From assembly GCA_038530575.1 (NCBI GenBank), contig JBCBCP010000004.1:62001-126000 (forward strand): 64,000 bases of DNA. Direction: 5' to 3'. This stretch comes from JBCBCP01 sp038530575. Its GTDB lineage: Bacteria; Pseudomonadota; Alphaproteobacteria; Rhodobacterales; Rhodobacteraceae. Position 1 is the first letter of the stretch, and each line of letters begins with the position of its first letter. Positions 43,918-52,979 of the stretch are shown one piece after another. The position numbers and the translations under genes were made by a program. The notes under the pieces were generated by a model. The model ran no database searches. It saw nothing but the letters and a program-made list of their open reading frames with translations, and was not told the origin of the DNA.

Positions 43918-44865
43918 ATGCTGCGCTACACGCTCAAACGCCTCGCCTCGCTGCTGATCAGCCTCGCCATCGCGTCGCTGGTGATTTTCTTCGTGATCGA
44001 GGTCGCGCCGGGCGATCCCGCGTCGTTCATGCTGGGCATCAACGCACAGCCAGACACAATCGCCGCCCTGCGTGCCGAACTGGGCCTCGACCAGCCGAAA
44101 TGGCAGCGGTACCTGTCATGGGTCGGCGGGCTGGTGACGGGCGATTTTGGCACCTCATACACCTACCGGACCCCGGTCGCCGAGATGATCGCCGATCGGC
44201 TGTGGGTGTCCTTGCCGCTGGCGCTTTACGCCCTGATCCTCAGCACCGCCATCGCCTTCCCCGCGGGGATCTATGCTGCAGCGCGCCGCGGCCGGGCAGG
44301 GGACGTTGCCGTTATGGGCGCCACACAGCTGGGCGTGGCGATCCCGAATTTCTGGTTTGCGATGATGCTGGTGCTGATCTTTGCCATCAACCTGCGCTGG
44401 TTCGGCGCGGGCGGCTTTGCCGGCTGGGAAGACGGCATCGGCCCCGCCTTGTGGAGCTTGACCCTGCCGGCCATCGCTCTTGCCTTGCCACAAGCCGCAA
44501 TCCTCGCGCGGGTCATGCGCTCCGCGCTGCTGGATGTGCTGGGCGAGGATTTCATGCGCACCGCGCGCGCAAAGGGTCTAACACGGGGCCAAGCGCTACG
44601 CCGTCACGGGCTACGCAACGCGCTGATCCCGGTCCTGACGATCCTCGGCCTACAATTTTCGTTCCTGCTGGCAGGCTCAATCATTATCGAACAAGTGTTC
44701 TATCTTCCGGGGCTGGGGCGGCTGGTGTTCACCTCCATTTCCGCCCGCGATCTGATTGTGGTTGAAAGCGTCGTGATGCTGCTGGTCTTTGCCGTGATCG
44801 TGGTCAACTTCCTTGTCGATCTGGCCTATGCCGCCGTCGATCCTCGACTCCGGAGCCGGACGTGA
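43918..44865 (+). CDS. ABC transporter permease, DppB type
   Basis: A 315-aa inner-membrane permease with six membrane segments. The N-terminus LRYTLKRLASLLISLAIASL, FGTSYTYRTPVAEMI and the EAA-like loop RSALLDVLGEDFMRTARAKGL are dipeptide/oligopeptide family marks. It ends in a GTGA overlap with the next permease. The upstream 159-bp gap probably holds the promoter of the whole operon to 52979; no clear Shine-Dalgarno sequence precedes the ATG. Confidence 0.93.
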   Translation: MLRYTLKRLASLLISLAIASLVIFFVIEVAPGDPASFMLGINAQPDTIAALRAELGLDQPKWQRYLSWVGGLVTGDFGTSYTYRTPVAEMIADRLWVSLPLALYALILSTAIAFPAGIYAAARRGRAGDVAVMGATQLGVAIPNFWFAMMLVLIFAINLRWFGAGGFAGWEDGIGPALWSLTLPAIALALPQAAILARVMRSALLDVLGEDFMRTARAKGLTRGQALRRHGLRNALIPVLTILGLQFSFLLAGSIIIEQVFYLPGLGRLVFTSISARDLIVVESVVMLLVFAVIVVNFLVDLAYAAVDPRLRSRT

Positions 44866-45677
44866 AACGCTCCCTTATCATAGGCAGCCTCCTGTCCTCG
44901 CTCGTGGTGCTCGCCGCGCTCATCAGCTTTGTCTGGACTCCGTTCGACCACACGTCCCTCAACATCCCCGACCGGCTGCAAACACCCAGCGCCGAGCACT
45001 TGTTCGGAACGGACCACTTTGGTCGTGACATGCTGTCGATGATCATGGTCGGGTCGCGCACCTCTATCGCGGTGGCCTTCGTTGCGGTGGGCATCGGCGT
45101 CGGGCTTGGGGTGCCGCTCGGTCTCTGGGCCGCTGCGCGGCAGGGCGGCTGGGCAGACGAGATTATCATGCGAGGTAACGACCTGATCTTTGCCTTCCCC
45201 TCCCTCGTCATCGCGATCCTTATCACCACAATCTTCGGCGCAGGCGCGATTAATGCGATCATTGCCATCGGCATCTTCAACATCCCGGTCTTCGCACGCG
45301 TTACCCGCGGCGGTGCGCTCTCGCTCTGGGCGCGCGAGTTCGTTCTGTCGGCGCGCGTCGCGGGCAAGGGCGCGGCGCGGATCAGTGTTGAACACATCCT
45401 GCCCAACATCGCCAACCTGCTGATCGTGCAGGCAACGATCCAGTTCTCACTCGGTATCCTTGCCGAGGCGGCGCTTTCTTATATCGGCCTCGGCGCGCAA
45501 CCTCCCACACCATCGTGGGGCCGAATGCTCGCCGACGCGCAAACGATGGTCAGCCTCGCACCGCACCTTGCCCTCGTGCCGGGCGTCGCGATTATCCTCA
45601 CGGTTCTGGGGCTCAATCTACTGGGCGACGGCTTGCGCGACTGGCTTGACCCGAAACTGCGCGTGGCCCGGACATGA
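44862..45677 (+). CDS. ABC transporter permease, DppC type
   Basis: A 271-aa permease partner of DppB type: PSAEHLFGTDHFGRDMLSMIMVGSRTSI is the diagnostic DppC/OppC segment, followed by FVLSARVAGKGAARISVEHILPN in the EAA loop. Starts with GTG inside the DppB stop and overlaps the ATPase start (ATGA). Confidence 0.93.
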   Translation: MKRSLIIGSLLSSLVVLAALISFVWTPFDHTSLNIPDRLQTPSAEHLFGTDHFGRDMLSMIMVGSRTSIAVAFVAVGIGVGLGVPLGLWAAARQGGWADEIIMRGNDLIFAFPSLVIAILITTIFGAGAINAIIAIGIFNIPVFARVTRGGALSLWAREFVLSARVAGKGAARISVEHILPNIANLLIVQATIQFSLGILAEAALSYIGLGAQPPTPSWGRMLADAQTMVSLAPHLALVPGVAIILTVLGLNLLGDGLRDWLDPKLRVART

Positions 45678-47275
45678 GCCTGTTGAACGTGCAACACGTG
45701 CACCTGCAGATCGGCGAACACGACATTCTGTCCGATGTCAGTCTGACAACCGACCCCGGCGAAATCGTTGCCATCACGGGTGAATCGGGGTCGGGCAAAT
45801 CGATGACCGCCCTCGCCATCATGGGTCTGCTGCCAGACGCGGCACACGTAAGCGGGTCAATCGACCTGAACGGCGAAAATCTCCTGTCCAAGACCGAAGC
45901 GCAGATGTGCGCCCTACGCGGGCAATCCATTGGCATGGTCTTTCAGGAACCCATGACGGCGCTCAACCCGGTTAAGACCATCGGCGATCAGGTGGCTGAA
46001 ACGATCCTCGTACACGAGGGCGTCCCAAAGGCAGAGGCAATGGCCCGCGCCGCGCAAACGCTACAGCGCGTCGGCCTTCCCAGAGAACGCTTTCCGCTGT
46101 CCCGTTTCCCGCACGAGCTGTCAGGCGGCCAGCGCCAGCGCGTCGTGATCGCCATGGCAATCGCCCTGCGCCCCTCTTTGCTCATCGCGGATGAGCCGAC
46201 AACCGCGCTGGACGTGACCACGCAAGCGCAAATCCTCGACCTGCTGAAACGGCTAACCGCGGAAGATGGCATGGGCCTCTTGATGATAACCCACGACCTT
46301 GCCGTCGTGGCGGACATGGCCGAGCGGATCATCGTCATGCAGCACGGCAAGATCGTCGAGCAAGGTCAAACGCACACCCTTCTGCGCGAGATGAAACACC
46401 CCTACACCCGGGCGCTGTTCGCCGCGTCCGCCCACGAAGTCGACCTGCCGCAGACCCAAGCCGACACGCCGCTGCTGCAAGTCAACAAGGTCAGCCGTGA
46501 CTACCGCCTGCCCCGCACCCGCCTTTTTGCCCGCCCCGGCAGTTTTCGCGCGGTGGAGCACGTGAGTTTTGACATCAACCGGGGCGAACGGCTGGGGCTT
46601 GTTGGGGAAAGTGGTTGTGGGAAATCGACCCTAACACGGGCTATCTTGGGTCTCGAAGACGTGCAAGAGGGCACGATTACGCTAGACGGTGCACCAGTGT
46701 TCGGCGCGGGCCGACCCAACCTCGACGTTCGGCGCAAAATGCAAGTCGTGTTTCAAGACCCTTTTGGAAGCTTCAACCCCCGGCATAGGGTCGAACGCGC
46801 GATTTGCGAGCCGTTCCACCTACTTGCCGACCCGCCAACTGGACAGGCCCGCGCAGATGTAGTGGCCGAGACGCTCCGCGCCGTGGGCCTAAGCCCCGAT
46901 GACGCTCAAAAATATCCGCACCAATTCTCAGGGGGCCAACGCCAGCGCATCGCTATCGCCCGCGCACTCATCATCCGCCCCGAACTCATCGTCTTTGACG
47001 AGGCCGTTAGCGCCCTTGATGTATCGGTTCGCGCGCAAATACTCGACCTGCTCGCGGACCTTTGCCGCCAGAACGACCTCACCTACCTCTTCATCAGCCA
47101 CGATTTAAGTGTCGTGCGCACCGTGACTGACCGCGTGCTTGTCATGCAATCAGGCAAAATCGTCGAAGAGGGGCCGACGGCTTCTGTGTTCGACTCGCCA
47201 AAGCACCCCTACACACAGAGCCTGATCGCCGCCGCGCCGCGGCTGCCCAACCTGGAGGGCCTCACCCATGCTTGA
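45674..47275 (+). CDS. ABC transporter fused double ATPase (DppD-DppF type)
   Basis: A 533-aa protein carrying two complete ATPase domains, as in GsiA. First: GESGSGKSMTAL (about 35-46), HELSGGQRQRVVIAMA and LIADEPTTALD. Second: GESGCGKSTLTRA, HQFSGGQRQRIAIARA and IVFDEAVSALD. It powers the DppB/DppC permeases. Start and stop overlap neighbouring genes (4 bp upstream, 8 bp downstream). Confidence 0.94.
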   Translation: MSLLNVQHVHLQIGEHDILSDVSLTTDPGEIVAITGESGSGKSMTALAIMGLLPDAAHVSGSIDLNGENLLSKTEAQMCALRGQSIGMVFQEPMTALNPVKTIGDQVAETILVHEGVPKAEAMARAAQTLQRVGLPRERFPLSRFPHELSGGQRQRVVIAMAIALRPSLLIADEPTTALDVTTQAQILDLLKRLTAEDGMGLLMITHDLAVVADMAERIIVMQHGKIVEQGQTHTLLREMKHPYTRALFAASAHEVDLPQTQADTPLLQVNKVSRDYRLPRTRLFARPGSFRAVEHVSFDINRGERLGLVGESGCGKSTLTRAILGLEDVQEGTITLDGAPVFGAGRPNLDVRRKMQVVFQDPFGSFNPRHRVERAICEPFHLLADPPTGQARADVVAETLRAVGLSPDDAQKYPHQFSGGQRQRIAIARALIIRPELIVFDEAVSALDVSVRAQILDLLADLCRQNDLTYLFISHDLSVVRTVTDRVLVMQSGKIVEEGPTASVFDSPKHPYTQSLIAAAPRLPNLEGLTHA

Positions 47276-48704
47276 CACCTTTGACTGGACGCAAATGCTG
47301 ATCGGAGGCAGATGGGAGCCCGCGCGCGAATCCCTGCCACTGATCAACCCGTCAGACGGGAGGCACCTCGCCAACATCGCGGCAGGCTCTGCAGAGGACA
47401 TAGGACGTGCCGTTGTCGCCGCACAGACTGCGTTGACCGGCGATTGGGGGCGCATGACCGCGGCCGAACGGGGCCGCATCCTATCCAAAATAGGCTCTGA
47501 CGTGGCTGAAAACGTCGACAAATTGGCGAAGCTCGAAGCCATGGACGTCGGCAAACCCCTCACGCAGGCGCGTGCAGACGCGCTCGCGCTGGCCCGATAT
47601 CTGGAATTCTATGGCGGGGCGGCGGACAAGATCACGGGCGAAACCATCCCCTATCTTGACGGATACACCGTCTACACACTGCGCGAGCCACACGGCGTCA
47701 CGGGCCACATCATCCCGTGGAATTACCCGATGCAGATCATCGGCCGCTCTGTTGGCGCGGCCCTCGCCATGGGCAACGCCTGCGTCCTTAAACCTGCAGA
47801 AGAGGCTTGCCTGACAGCGCTCGCCTTCGCCGACATTTGCCGTGCGGCAGGTCTACCCGATGGCGCGCTGAATGTCGTGCCAGGCACGGGGGTCGGAGCT
47901 GGCGCCGCACTGGCCGCGCACCCGGGCGTAAAGCACATCAGTTTCACAGGCTCGGTCCGCACCGGCTCCCTTGTCCAACAAGCGGCCGGGGCCAACGTCG
48001 TACCCGTGACGTTGGAGCTGGGCGGCAAATCCCCTCAACTGGTCTTCGATGATGCGGACCTTGACACCGCGCTACCATTCCTTGTGAACGCCGGCATCCA
48101 GAACGCAGGTCAGACCTGTTCGGCTTCATCCCGCATTCTTGTGCAAAAGCGGCTCTATACAGAAGTTTTGGAGCGTATGTCAGCCGCCTATGAAGAGCTG
48201 ACAGTCGGCCCCGCACTGGATGACCTGCGCGTTGGTCCCCTGATTTCCGCGCGGCAAAAACAGATCGTCGAAGGCTTCCTCGGCCAAGGTGAAGACCTGA
48301 CAATCGCCGCAAAAGGCGTCCTGCAAAACGCGCCCGAAACGGGGGCTTACATCCGCCCAACCCTCTTTGCGGACGTCCCACCGGATCACATGCTGGCGCA
48401 GCAAGAGATCTTCGGCCCCGTTCAGGTGCTGATCCCCTTCGACGACGAGGATGACGCGATCCGCATCGCCAACGGCACAGACTACGGTCTTGTTGCAAGC
48501 ATCTGGACCCGGGACGGCGCGCGACAAATGCGGCTGGCCAAACGGCTGCGCGCAGGGCAGGTTTTCATCAACAACTACGGCGCCGGGGGCGGGGTAGAAC
48601 TGCCCTTCGGCGGTGTCGGCGCATCCGGGCACGGGCGCGAAAAAGGGTTCGAGGCACTCTACGGCTTCTCGACGCTCAAAACAGTCGCCGCGCATCACGG
48701 CTAG
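47268..48704 (+). CDS. Aldehyde dehydrogenase (betaine/amino-aldehyde type)
   Basis: A 478-aa NAD(P)-dependent aldehyde dehydrogenase. PWNYPMQIIGRSVGAALAMG is the coenzyme-binding region, LELGGKSPQ holds the general-base Glu and NAGQTCSASSRI the catalytic Cys284. The motif set resembles betaine- or gamma-aminobutyraldehyde dehydrogenases. It overlaps the ATPase gene by 8 bp, tying it to transport. It would oxidise an aldehyde produced from the imported compound. Confidence 0.93.
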   Translation: MLDTFDWTQMLIGGRWEPARESLPLINPSDGRHLANIAAGSAEDIGRAVVAAQTALTGDWGRMTAAERGRILSKIGSDVAENVDKLAKLEAMDVGKPLTQARADALALARYLEFYGGAADKITGETIPYLDGYTVYTLREPHGVTGHIIPWNYPMQIIGRSVGAALAMGNACVLKPAEEACLTALAFADICRAAGLPDGALNVVPGTGVGAGAALAAHPGVKHISFTGSVRTGSLVQQAAGANVVPVTLELGGKSPQLVFDDADLDTALPFLVNAGIQNAGQTCSASSRILVQKRLYTEVLERMSAAYEELTVGPALDDLRVGPLISARQKQIVEGFLGQGEDLTIAAKGVLQNAPETGAYIRPTLFADVPPDHMLAQQEIFGPVQVLIPFDDEDDAIRIANGTDYGLVASIWTRDGARQMRLAKRLRAGQVFINNYGAGGGVELPFGGVGASGHGREKGFEALYGFSTLKTVAAHHG

Positions 48705-48714
48705 GGAGGACACC

Positions 48715-49455
48715 ATGCAACTGGAAGGCAAAACGGCCATCGTCACGGGCGGCGCATCAGGCTTTGGCGACGGGATCGCTCGGGCCTTTGCCGCGTCGGG
48801 CGCCCAGGTCATGGTCGCGGACATCAACGGCGACGGCGCACAGTCGGTCGCGCAACAGATCGGCGGAATCGGGCAGCAGGTCGACGTCTCGGACGGCACA
48901 TCGGTTCAGGCAATGGCGGATGCGGCCCTCGCCAGTTTCGGCCACGTCGACATCCTCGTAAACAACGCGGGCATCACGCACCTGCCGCAAGCCATGGAAT
49001 ACGTAACCGAACAGGATTTCGATCGCGTCTTTGCCGTGAACATGAAGTCGGTCTACCTGACAGCCCGCGCCCTCGTTCCCCATTTCAAATCGCGCAAAAC
49101 CGGCGCAATCCTCAACGTCGCCTCTACTGCGGGCGTGTCCCCCCGCCCCCGCCTGAACTGGTACAACGCGTCCAAGGGCTGGATGATCACCGCGACCAAG
49201 GCGATGGCTGTTGAACTCGCCCCCGAGGGCATCCGGGTGAACGCCATCAACCCGGTCGCAGGCGAAACACCCCTGCTGAAAAGCTTCATGGGCGAAGACA
49301 CCCCGGAAATCCGCGCCAAGTTCCTGAGCACCATCCCCCTTGGCCGCTTCTCCACCCCGCAAGACATGGGCGCGGCGGCCACTTTCCTCTGCTCCGATGC
49401 CGCCAGCATGATCACCGGGGTCGCGATGGAAGTCGACGGAGGACGTTGCATATGA
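48715..49455 (+). CDS. Short-chain dehydrogenase/reductase
   Basis: A 246-aa classical SDR: nucleotide-binding TGGASGFGDGIA (about 12-23), NNAGITHLPQ, VASTAGVSPRPRLNWYNASKGW (catalytic Ser, Tyr, Lys) and a C-terminal GVAMEVDGGRCI. The ATG at 48715 has GGGAGG 6 nt upstream. It follows the aldehyde dehydrogenase by 10 bp and couples to the second cupin through an ATGA overlap. It probably oxidises an alcohol upstream of the aldehyde. Confidence 0.92.
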   Translation: MQLEGKTAIVTGGASGFGDGIARAFAASGAQVMVADINGDGAQSVAQQIGGIGQQVDVSDGTSVQAMADAALASFGHVDILVNNAGITHLPQAMEYVTEQDFDRVFAVNMKSVYLTARALVPHFKSRKTGAILNVASTAGVSPRPRLNWYNASKGWMITATKAMAVELAPEGIRVNAINPVAGETPLLKSFMGEDTPEIRAKFLSTIPLGRFSTPQDMGAAATFLCSDAASMITGVAMEVDGGRCI

Positions 49456-49802
49456 CCCCGATCAACCTCGCAGAAAAACTCGCCCTGTTCGACACCCATT
49501 GGGACCCGCACGTCGTCGCGGACTACAACGGAAACGACGTGATGGTCGTGAAGTTCAAAGGCGAATTTCCCTTCCACCTGCACGAGGACACGGACGATTT
49601 CTTCCTCGTGCTCGAAGGCGCAATGGTGATGGACCTCGAAGAGACCAGCCACGACGTCAAGGCTGGTGAGCTCTTCATTGTCCCCAAAGGCGTCACCCAC
49701 CGACCCCGCGCCAACGAGGAGTGCAAAGTCCTTCTTATCGAGCCAAAAGGAGAGCCTAACACGGGTGATCCAGCCACCGCGGCCAAGAAACCGCACATCT
49801 AA
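49452..49802 (+). CDS. Cupin-domain protein (116 aa)
   Basis: Small cupin: FPFHLHEDTDDFFLVLEGAMVM is motif 1 (His, His, Glu-position) and GELFIVPKGVTHRPRANEECKV is motif 2. Starts in an ATGA overlap with the SDR. It is distinct in sequence from the cupin at 42262. It may bind a metal and stabilise or isomerise a pathway intermediate; function is inferred only from position. Confidence 0.85.
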   Translation: MTPINLAEKLALFDTHWDPHVVADYNGNDVMVVKFKGEFPFHLHEDTDDFFLVLEGAMVMDLEETSHDVKAGELFIVPKGVTHRPRANEECKVLLIEPKGEPNTGDPATAAKKPHI

Positions 49803-49835
49803 CCTTCACTTGGCAAAGAAAACCTCCGCCGGAGG
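49803..49835 (+). repeat. Intergenic repeat copy 2
   Basis: Second copy of the 33-base element (CCTTCACTTGGCAAA ... CGCCGGAGG). Here the CCTCCGCCGGAGG end can form a small hairpin and its GGAGG lies 12 nt before the next ATG, so it may also serve as a ribosome-binding site. Confidence 0.6.
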
Positions 49836-49847
49836 CACGAAATCAAA

Positions 49848-50846
49848 ATGCACCCTGGTCCCAAAAATCTCATCACCGACGTGCCCGGCCTCAAGGTTGG
49901 CAACGCGCAGGATCAACACCTGAAATCTGGCGCAACGGTGCTGACCGCGGACACACCCTTCACTGCCTCCGTTGCCGTAATGGGCGGCGCACCAGGCACG
50001 CGCGAGACCGACCTTTTGCAACCCGACAAATCCGTGGCACAGGTCGATGCGCTAGTCCTATCGGGAGGAAGCGCCTATGGCCTCGACGCCTGTTCAGGCG
50101 TGTCCGACGCCCTTCGCGGGGCCAACCGTGGCTACCGCGTCGGCCCCGCGATCATCCCACTTGTCCCCGGAGCAATCATCTTTGACCTGCTCTCGGGCGG
50201 GGACAAAGCGTGGGACACAAACCCATACCGCGACCTCGGCCGCGCCGCGTTTGAAGCCGCCAATAAAACCTTCGAAATCGGCTCCCACGGCGCAGGCACC
50301 GGCGCGATGACGGCCATGATGAAGGGCGGGCTCGGCTCCGCGTCGCTGGAAGTCGCTGGCGGAACCGTCGGCGCCCTTGTCGCGGCCAACCCGATGGGCA
50401 GCGTCACAACTCCCGGCGACAAGCATTTCTGGGCGGCCCCGTTTGAGGTGGACGGAGAGTTCGGCGGGCTTGGAACAGACCCTAACACAGGGCTTGGCCG
50501 TTCTTTGGAAAGCCGCAAGATGTCCGCAATGCTCGAACGCGCCAACACGACCATCGCCATCGTCGCAACCGACATCGACCTGACGAAAGCACAGTGTCAG
50601 CGCGTCGCGTGGGCAGCCCATGACGGCATCGCCCGCGCCTGCGTTCCGGCGCACAGCCCCGGCGATGGCGATCTGGTCTTTGCCATCTCGACCGGGGCGC
50701 AGCCGATGAAAGCGCCGGAACGCGACCTCGCCCTGATCGGCCACGCCGCCGCGGTGTGTTTGACCCGCGCCATCGCCCGCGCGGTCTATCACGCAACCCC
50801 CGCCCCTGATGACCTGCTACCCTGCTGGAGGGACCTCAATGCCTGA
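49848..50846 (+). CDS. P1-family N-terminal-nucleophile amidase (DmpA/NylC-like)
   Basis: A 332-aa DmpA/BapA-type protein: ITDVPGLKVGNAQDQ, VDALVLSGGSAYGLDACSGV, VGPAIIPLVPGAIIFDL and GAGTGAM are family marks. ANTTIAIVATDIDLTKAQ contains Asn233-Thr234, the likely autocleavage/nucleophile site. Family members cut D-aminopeptides, beta-peptides or nylon oligomers. In this operon it would hydrolyse an imported amide. The ATG at 49848 follows the intergenic repeat. Confidence 0.9.
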   Translation: MHPGPKNLITDVPGLKVGNAQDQHLKSGATVLTADTPFTASVAVMGGAPGTRETDLLQPDKSVAQVDALVLSGGSAYGLDACSGVSDALRGANRGYRVGPAIIPLVPGAIIFDLLSGGDKAWDTNPYRDLGRAAFEAANKTFEIGSHGAGTGAMTAMMKGGLGSASLEVAGGTVGALVAANPMGSVTTPGDKHFWAAPFEVDGEFGGLGTDPNTGLGRSLESRKMSAMLERANTTIAIVATDIDLTKAQCQRVAWAAHDGIARACVPAHSPGDGDLVFAISTGAQPMKAPERDLALIGHAAAVCLTRAIARAVYHATPAPDDLLPCWRDLNA

Positions 50847-51633
50847 GATCGACCTGAACGGCATCACGATGCACTACGAGGTGGGCGGCTCGGGCCCGCC
50901 TTTGATCCTGCTGGCGGGTATGCTGTCGGACAACGCCAGTTGGGGTCCGCTGGTCGAACCCCTCGCCCAGAACCACACGGTAATCCGCCCCGATAACCGC
51001 ACGACCGGCCGCACAACCCCGTGGGATGCCCCGGTCAGCGTTGGGCAAATGGCCGAAGACGCCGCGGCATTAATGCAAGCGCTTGGCCATACAGACTACC
51101 ACGTAATCGGCCATTCGATGGGCGGCCTGATGGCGATGGAGCTTGCGGGGCTGGCCGATCTTGCCTCGCTCACCATCCTCTGTTCGGCGCCCGTCCGCGT
51201 CCCCCGCACGATGGCGATGTTCGATACCCTCACGGCCATCCGGGCCGAACCAAACGGGGAAGAGCTGTGGCTACGCGCCCTCTACCCCTGGGCCTTCCAA
51301 CCCACCTTTTTTGCCGATCCCATTAATATAGAGACGGCTTTGAAGGCGGCCCGCGCCTATCCCTACGCGCAAACCTTGCCTGCAATGCGGCATCAGATCG
51401 AGGCACTGCGCACCTTCAAACCCCGCACACGTCCCGCCGACATCAAAGCACCCACGCAAGTGGTGTTCGCAGAACATGATCTGATGATCCCGGAGGCTGC
51501 AGGCCGCGCGGCATTCGCTGCGATCCCCAATGTCACCATGCACACGGTCCCGGATGCGGGTCACTCGATCCACTGGGACAACCCGGCAGCCGTGCTCGAA
51601 CTGATCCTCGCCCATACCGGAGACACGACATGA
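50839..51633 (+). CDS. Alpha/beta hydrolase
   Basis: A 264-aa alpha/beta hydrolase resembling 3-oxoadipate enol-lactonase-type enzymes. GGSGPPLILLAGMLSDNASW is the oxyanion region, GHSMGGLMAMELAG the nucleophile elbow (Ser), and DAGHSIHWDNP the catalytic His. The ATG at 50839 (GGAGG 7 nt upstream) lies 8 bp inside the P1 gene. It is followed by an ATGA overlap with the TPR gene. The substrate is unknown. Confidence 0.9.
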   Translation: MPEIDLNGITMHYEVGGSGPPLILLAGMLSDNASWGPLVEPLAQNHTVIRPDNRTTGRTTPWDAPVSVGQMAEDAAALMQALGHTDYHVIGHSMGGLMAMELAGLADLASLTILCSAPVRVPRTMAMFDTLTAIRAEPNGEELWLRALYPWAFQPTFFADPINIETALKAARAYPYAQTLPAMRHQIEALRTFKPRTRPADIKAPTQVVFAEHDLMIPEAAGRAAFAAIPNVTMHTVPDAGHSIHWDNPAAVLELILAHTGDTT

Positions 51634-52979
51634 ACGACCTTTATGGCTTGCCCGTGACGGGCGCAGACGATGCGGCACTGGGCGGGATCAACGATTTCGT
51701 GCACGGATTCATTAGCTTTCAGCCCAAGGCGGCAAACGTCATTGCGGCTGCAAAGGCAGCGCCAGAATGTGGTTTGGTCAACGCCTATGCCGCGATCCTC
51801 TACATGCTGCTCGAGGCGCCCATCGCGCCAAAGCTGGCCGCACCGTTTATCCAAAAAGCCGAAGCGGCCACTAGCCTCACCAAACGCGAGGCGGCAGCGG
51901 TCAAGGCCGCACGGCTTTTCCACGATGGGGACGTCCCGGCACTGATTGCACTTTGCGAAAAGACGGTTTCGGCTCATCCGCGGGACATGGTGATGCTCAA
52001 GCTTGGCCAGTATCACACGTTCAATATCGGCGATTTTCCGGCAATGCTTCGTATTGCGCAAAAGGCCATGCCCGGCGCGTCAGACATCGCATATGCCCAC
52101 GGAATGCTCGCCTTTGGCTATGAGGAGTCGCATCTGCTCGACCATGCAGAACAAGCCGCGAAACGGGCGCTAAGGCTGGACGAGTCGGAGCCTTGGGCGC
52201 ACCACGCACTGGCCCATGTTTACCTGACGCGCGGGAAGGTAGCCGAAGGGACAGCTTTTCTGGAATCGGTCGCGCATCACTGGGATGGGCTCAATTCCTT
52301 TATGCATTCGCATAACTGGTGGCACCTGGCCTTGTTCTACATATCTGCTGGGAGGACCAAGGATTTGTTGAGCGCATACGACACGCACGTCTGGGGCCTA
52401 TCGATGGACTACAGCCAGGATCAGGTCGGCGCTATTTCACTGCTGGCGCGAATGGAATTCGCAGGCGTAAACGTCGGGGACCGCTGGCAGGAAGTGGCCG
52501 ATTTCGTGGCAAAGCGTGGCGCCGATACCGTCTCGCCCTTCCTGACGCTGCAGTACCTCTATGCCCTAGGCCGCGCAAAACGCCCCGAGGGCGAGGCGCT
52601 GCTTGCCGCGATAGAGGCGCGCGCAGAGGATGACGGCCAGCACGACCACGCAGTCTGGCGCGACGTGGCGCTGTGGGCGGCGCACGGCATCGCGGCCCAT
52701 GCGGCGCGGGATTACGATGACTGCATCCGCTTTCTGGGCAAGGCGCTACCACGGCTCGCCGAATGCGGCGGCAGCCACGCCCAAAGGGACTTGTTCGAGC
52801 AGATCCACCTTGATGCGTTGATCAAATCCGGCCTGACAAGCCGAGCTCAGCAAGTGATGGAGATGCGCCGCACCTTCGATCCGGACGGCGTACCGCTGAA
52901 CCGGATGCTGGCCGAAGCCTACGACAGCCTCGGCCTGCCTGAGCAGGCCGAAGAGGCACGGGCGCGGATCAGCGCGTAA
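51630..52979 (+). CDS. TTC38-like tetratricopeptide-repeat protein
   Basis: A 449-aa protein resembling human TTC38: ALGGINDFVHGFISFQPKAANVIAAA, then repeated helical pairs such as HAEQAAKRALRLDESEPWAHHALAHVY (TPR) and WHLALFYISAGRTKDLLSAYDTHVWG. The role of bacterial members is unknown; TPR proteins act as protein-interaction scaffolds. Last gene of the transport/catabolism operon. Its stop overlaps the dxs 3' end by 11 bp. Confidence 0.85.
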   Translation: MNDLYGLPVTGADDAALGGINDFVHGFISFQPKAANVIAAAKAAPECGLVNAYAAILYMLLEAPIAPKLAAPFIQKAEAATSLTKREAAAVKAARLFHDGDVPALIALCEKTVSAHPRDMVMLKLGQYHTFNIGDFPAMLRIAQKAMPGASDIAYAHGMLAFGYEESHLLDHAEQAAKRALRLDESEPWAHHALAHVYLTRGKVAEGTAFLESVAHHWDGLNSFMHSHNWWHLALFYISAGRTKDLLSAYDTHVWGLSMDYSQDQVGAISLLARMEFAGVNVGDRWQEVADFVAKRGADTVSPFLTLQYLYALGRAKRPEGEALLAAIEARAEDDGQHDHAVWRDVALWAAHGIAAHAARDYDDCIRFLGKALPRLAECGGSHAQRDLFEQIHLDALIKSGLTSRAQQVMEMRRTFDPDGVPLNRMLAEAYDSLGLPEQAEEARARISA

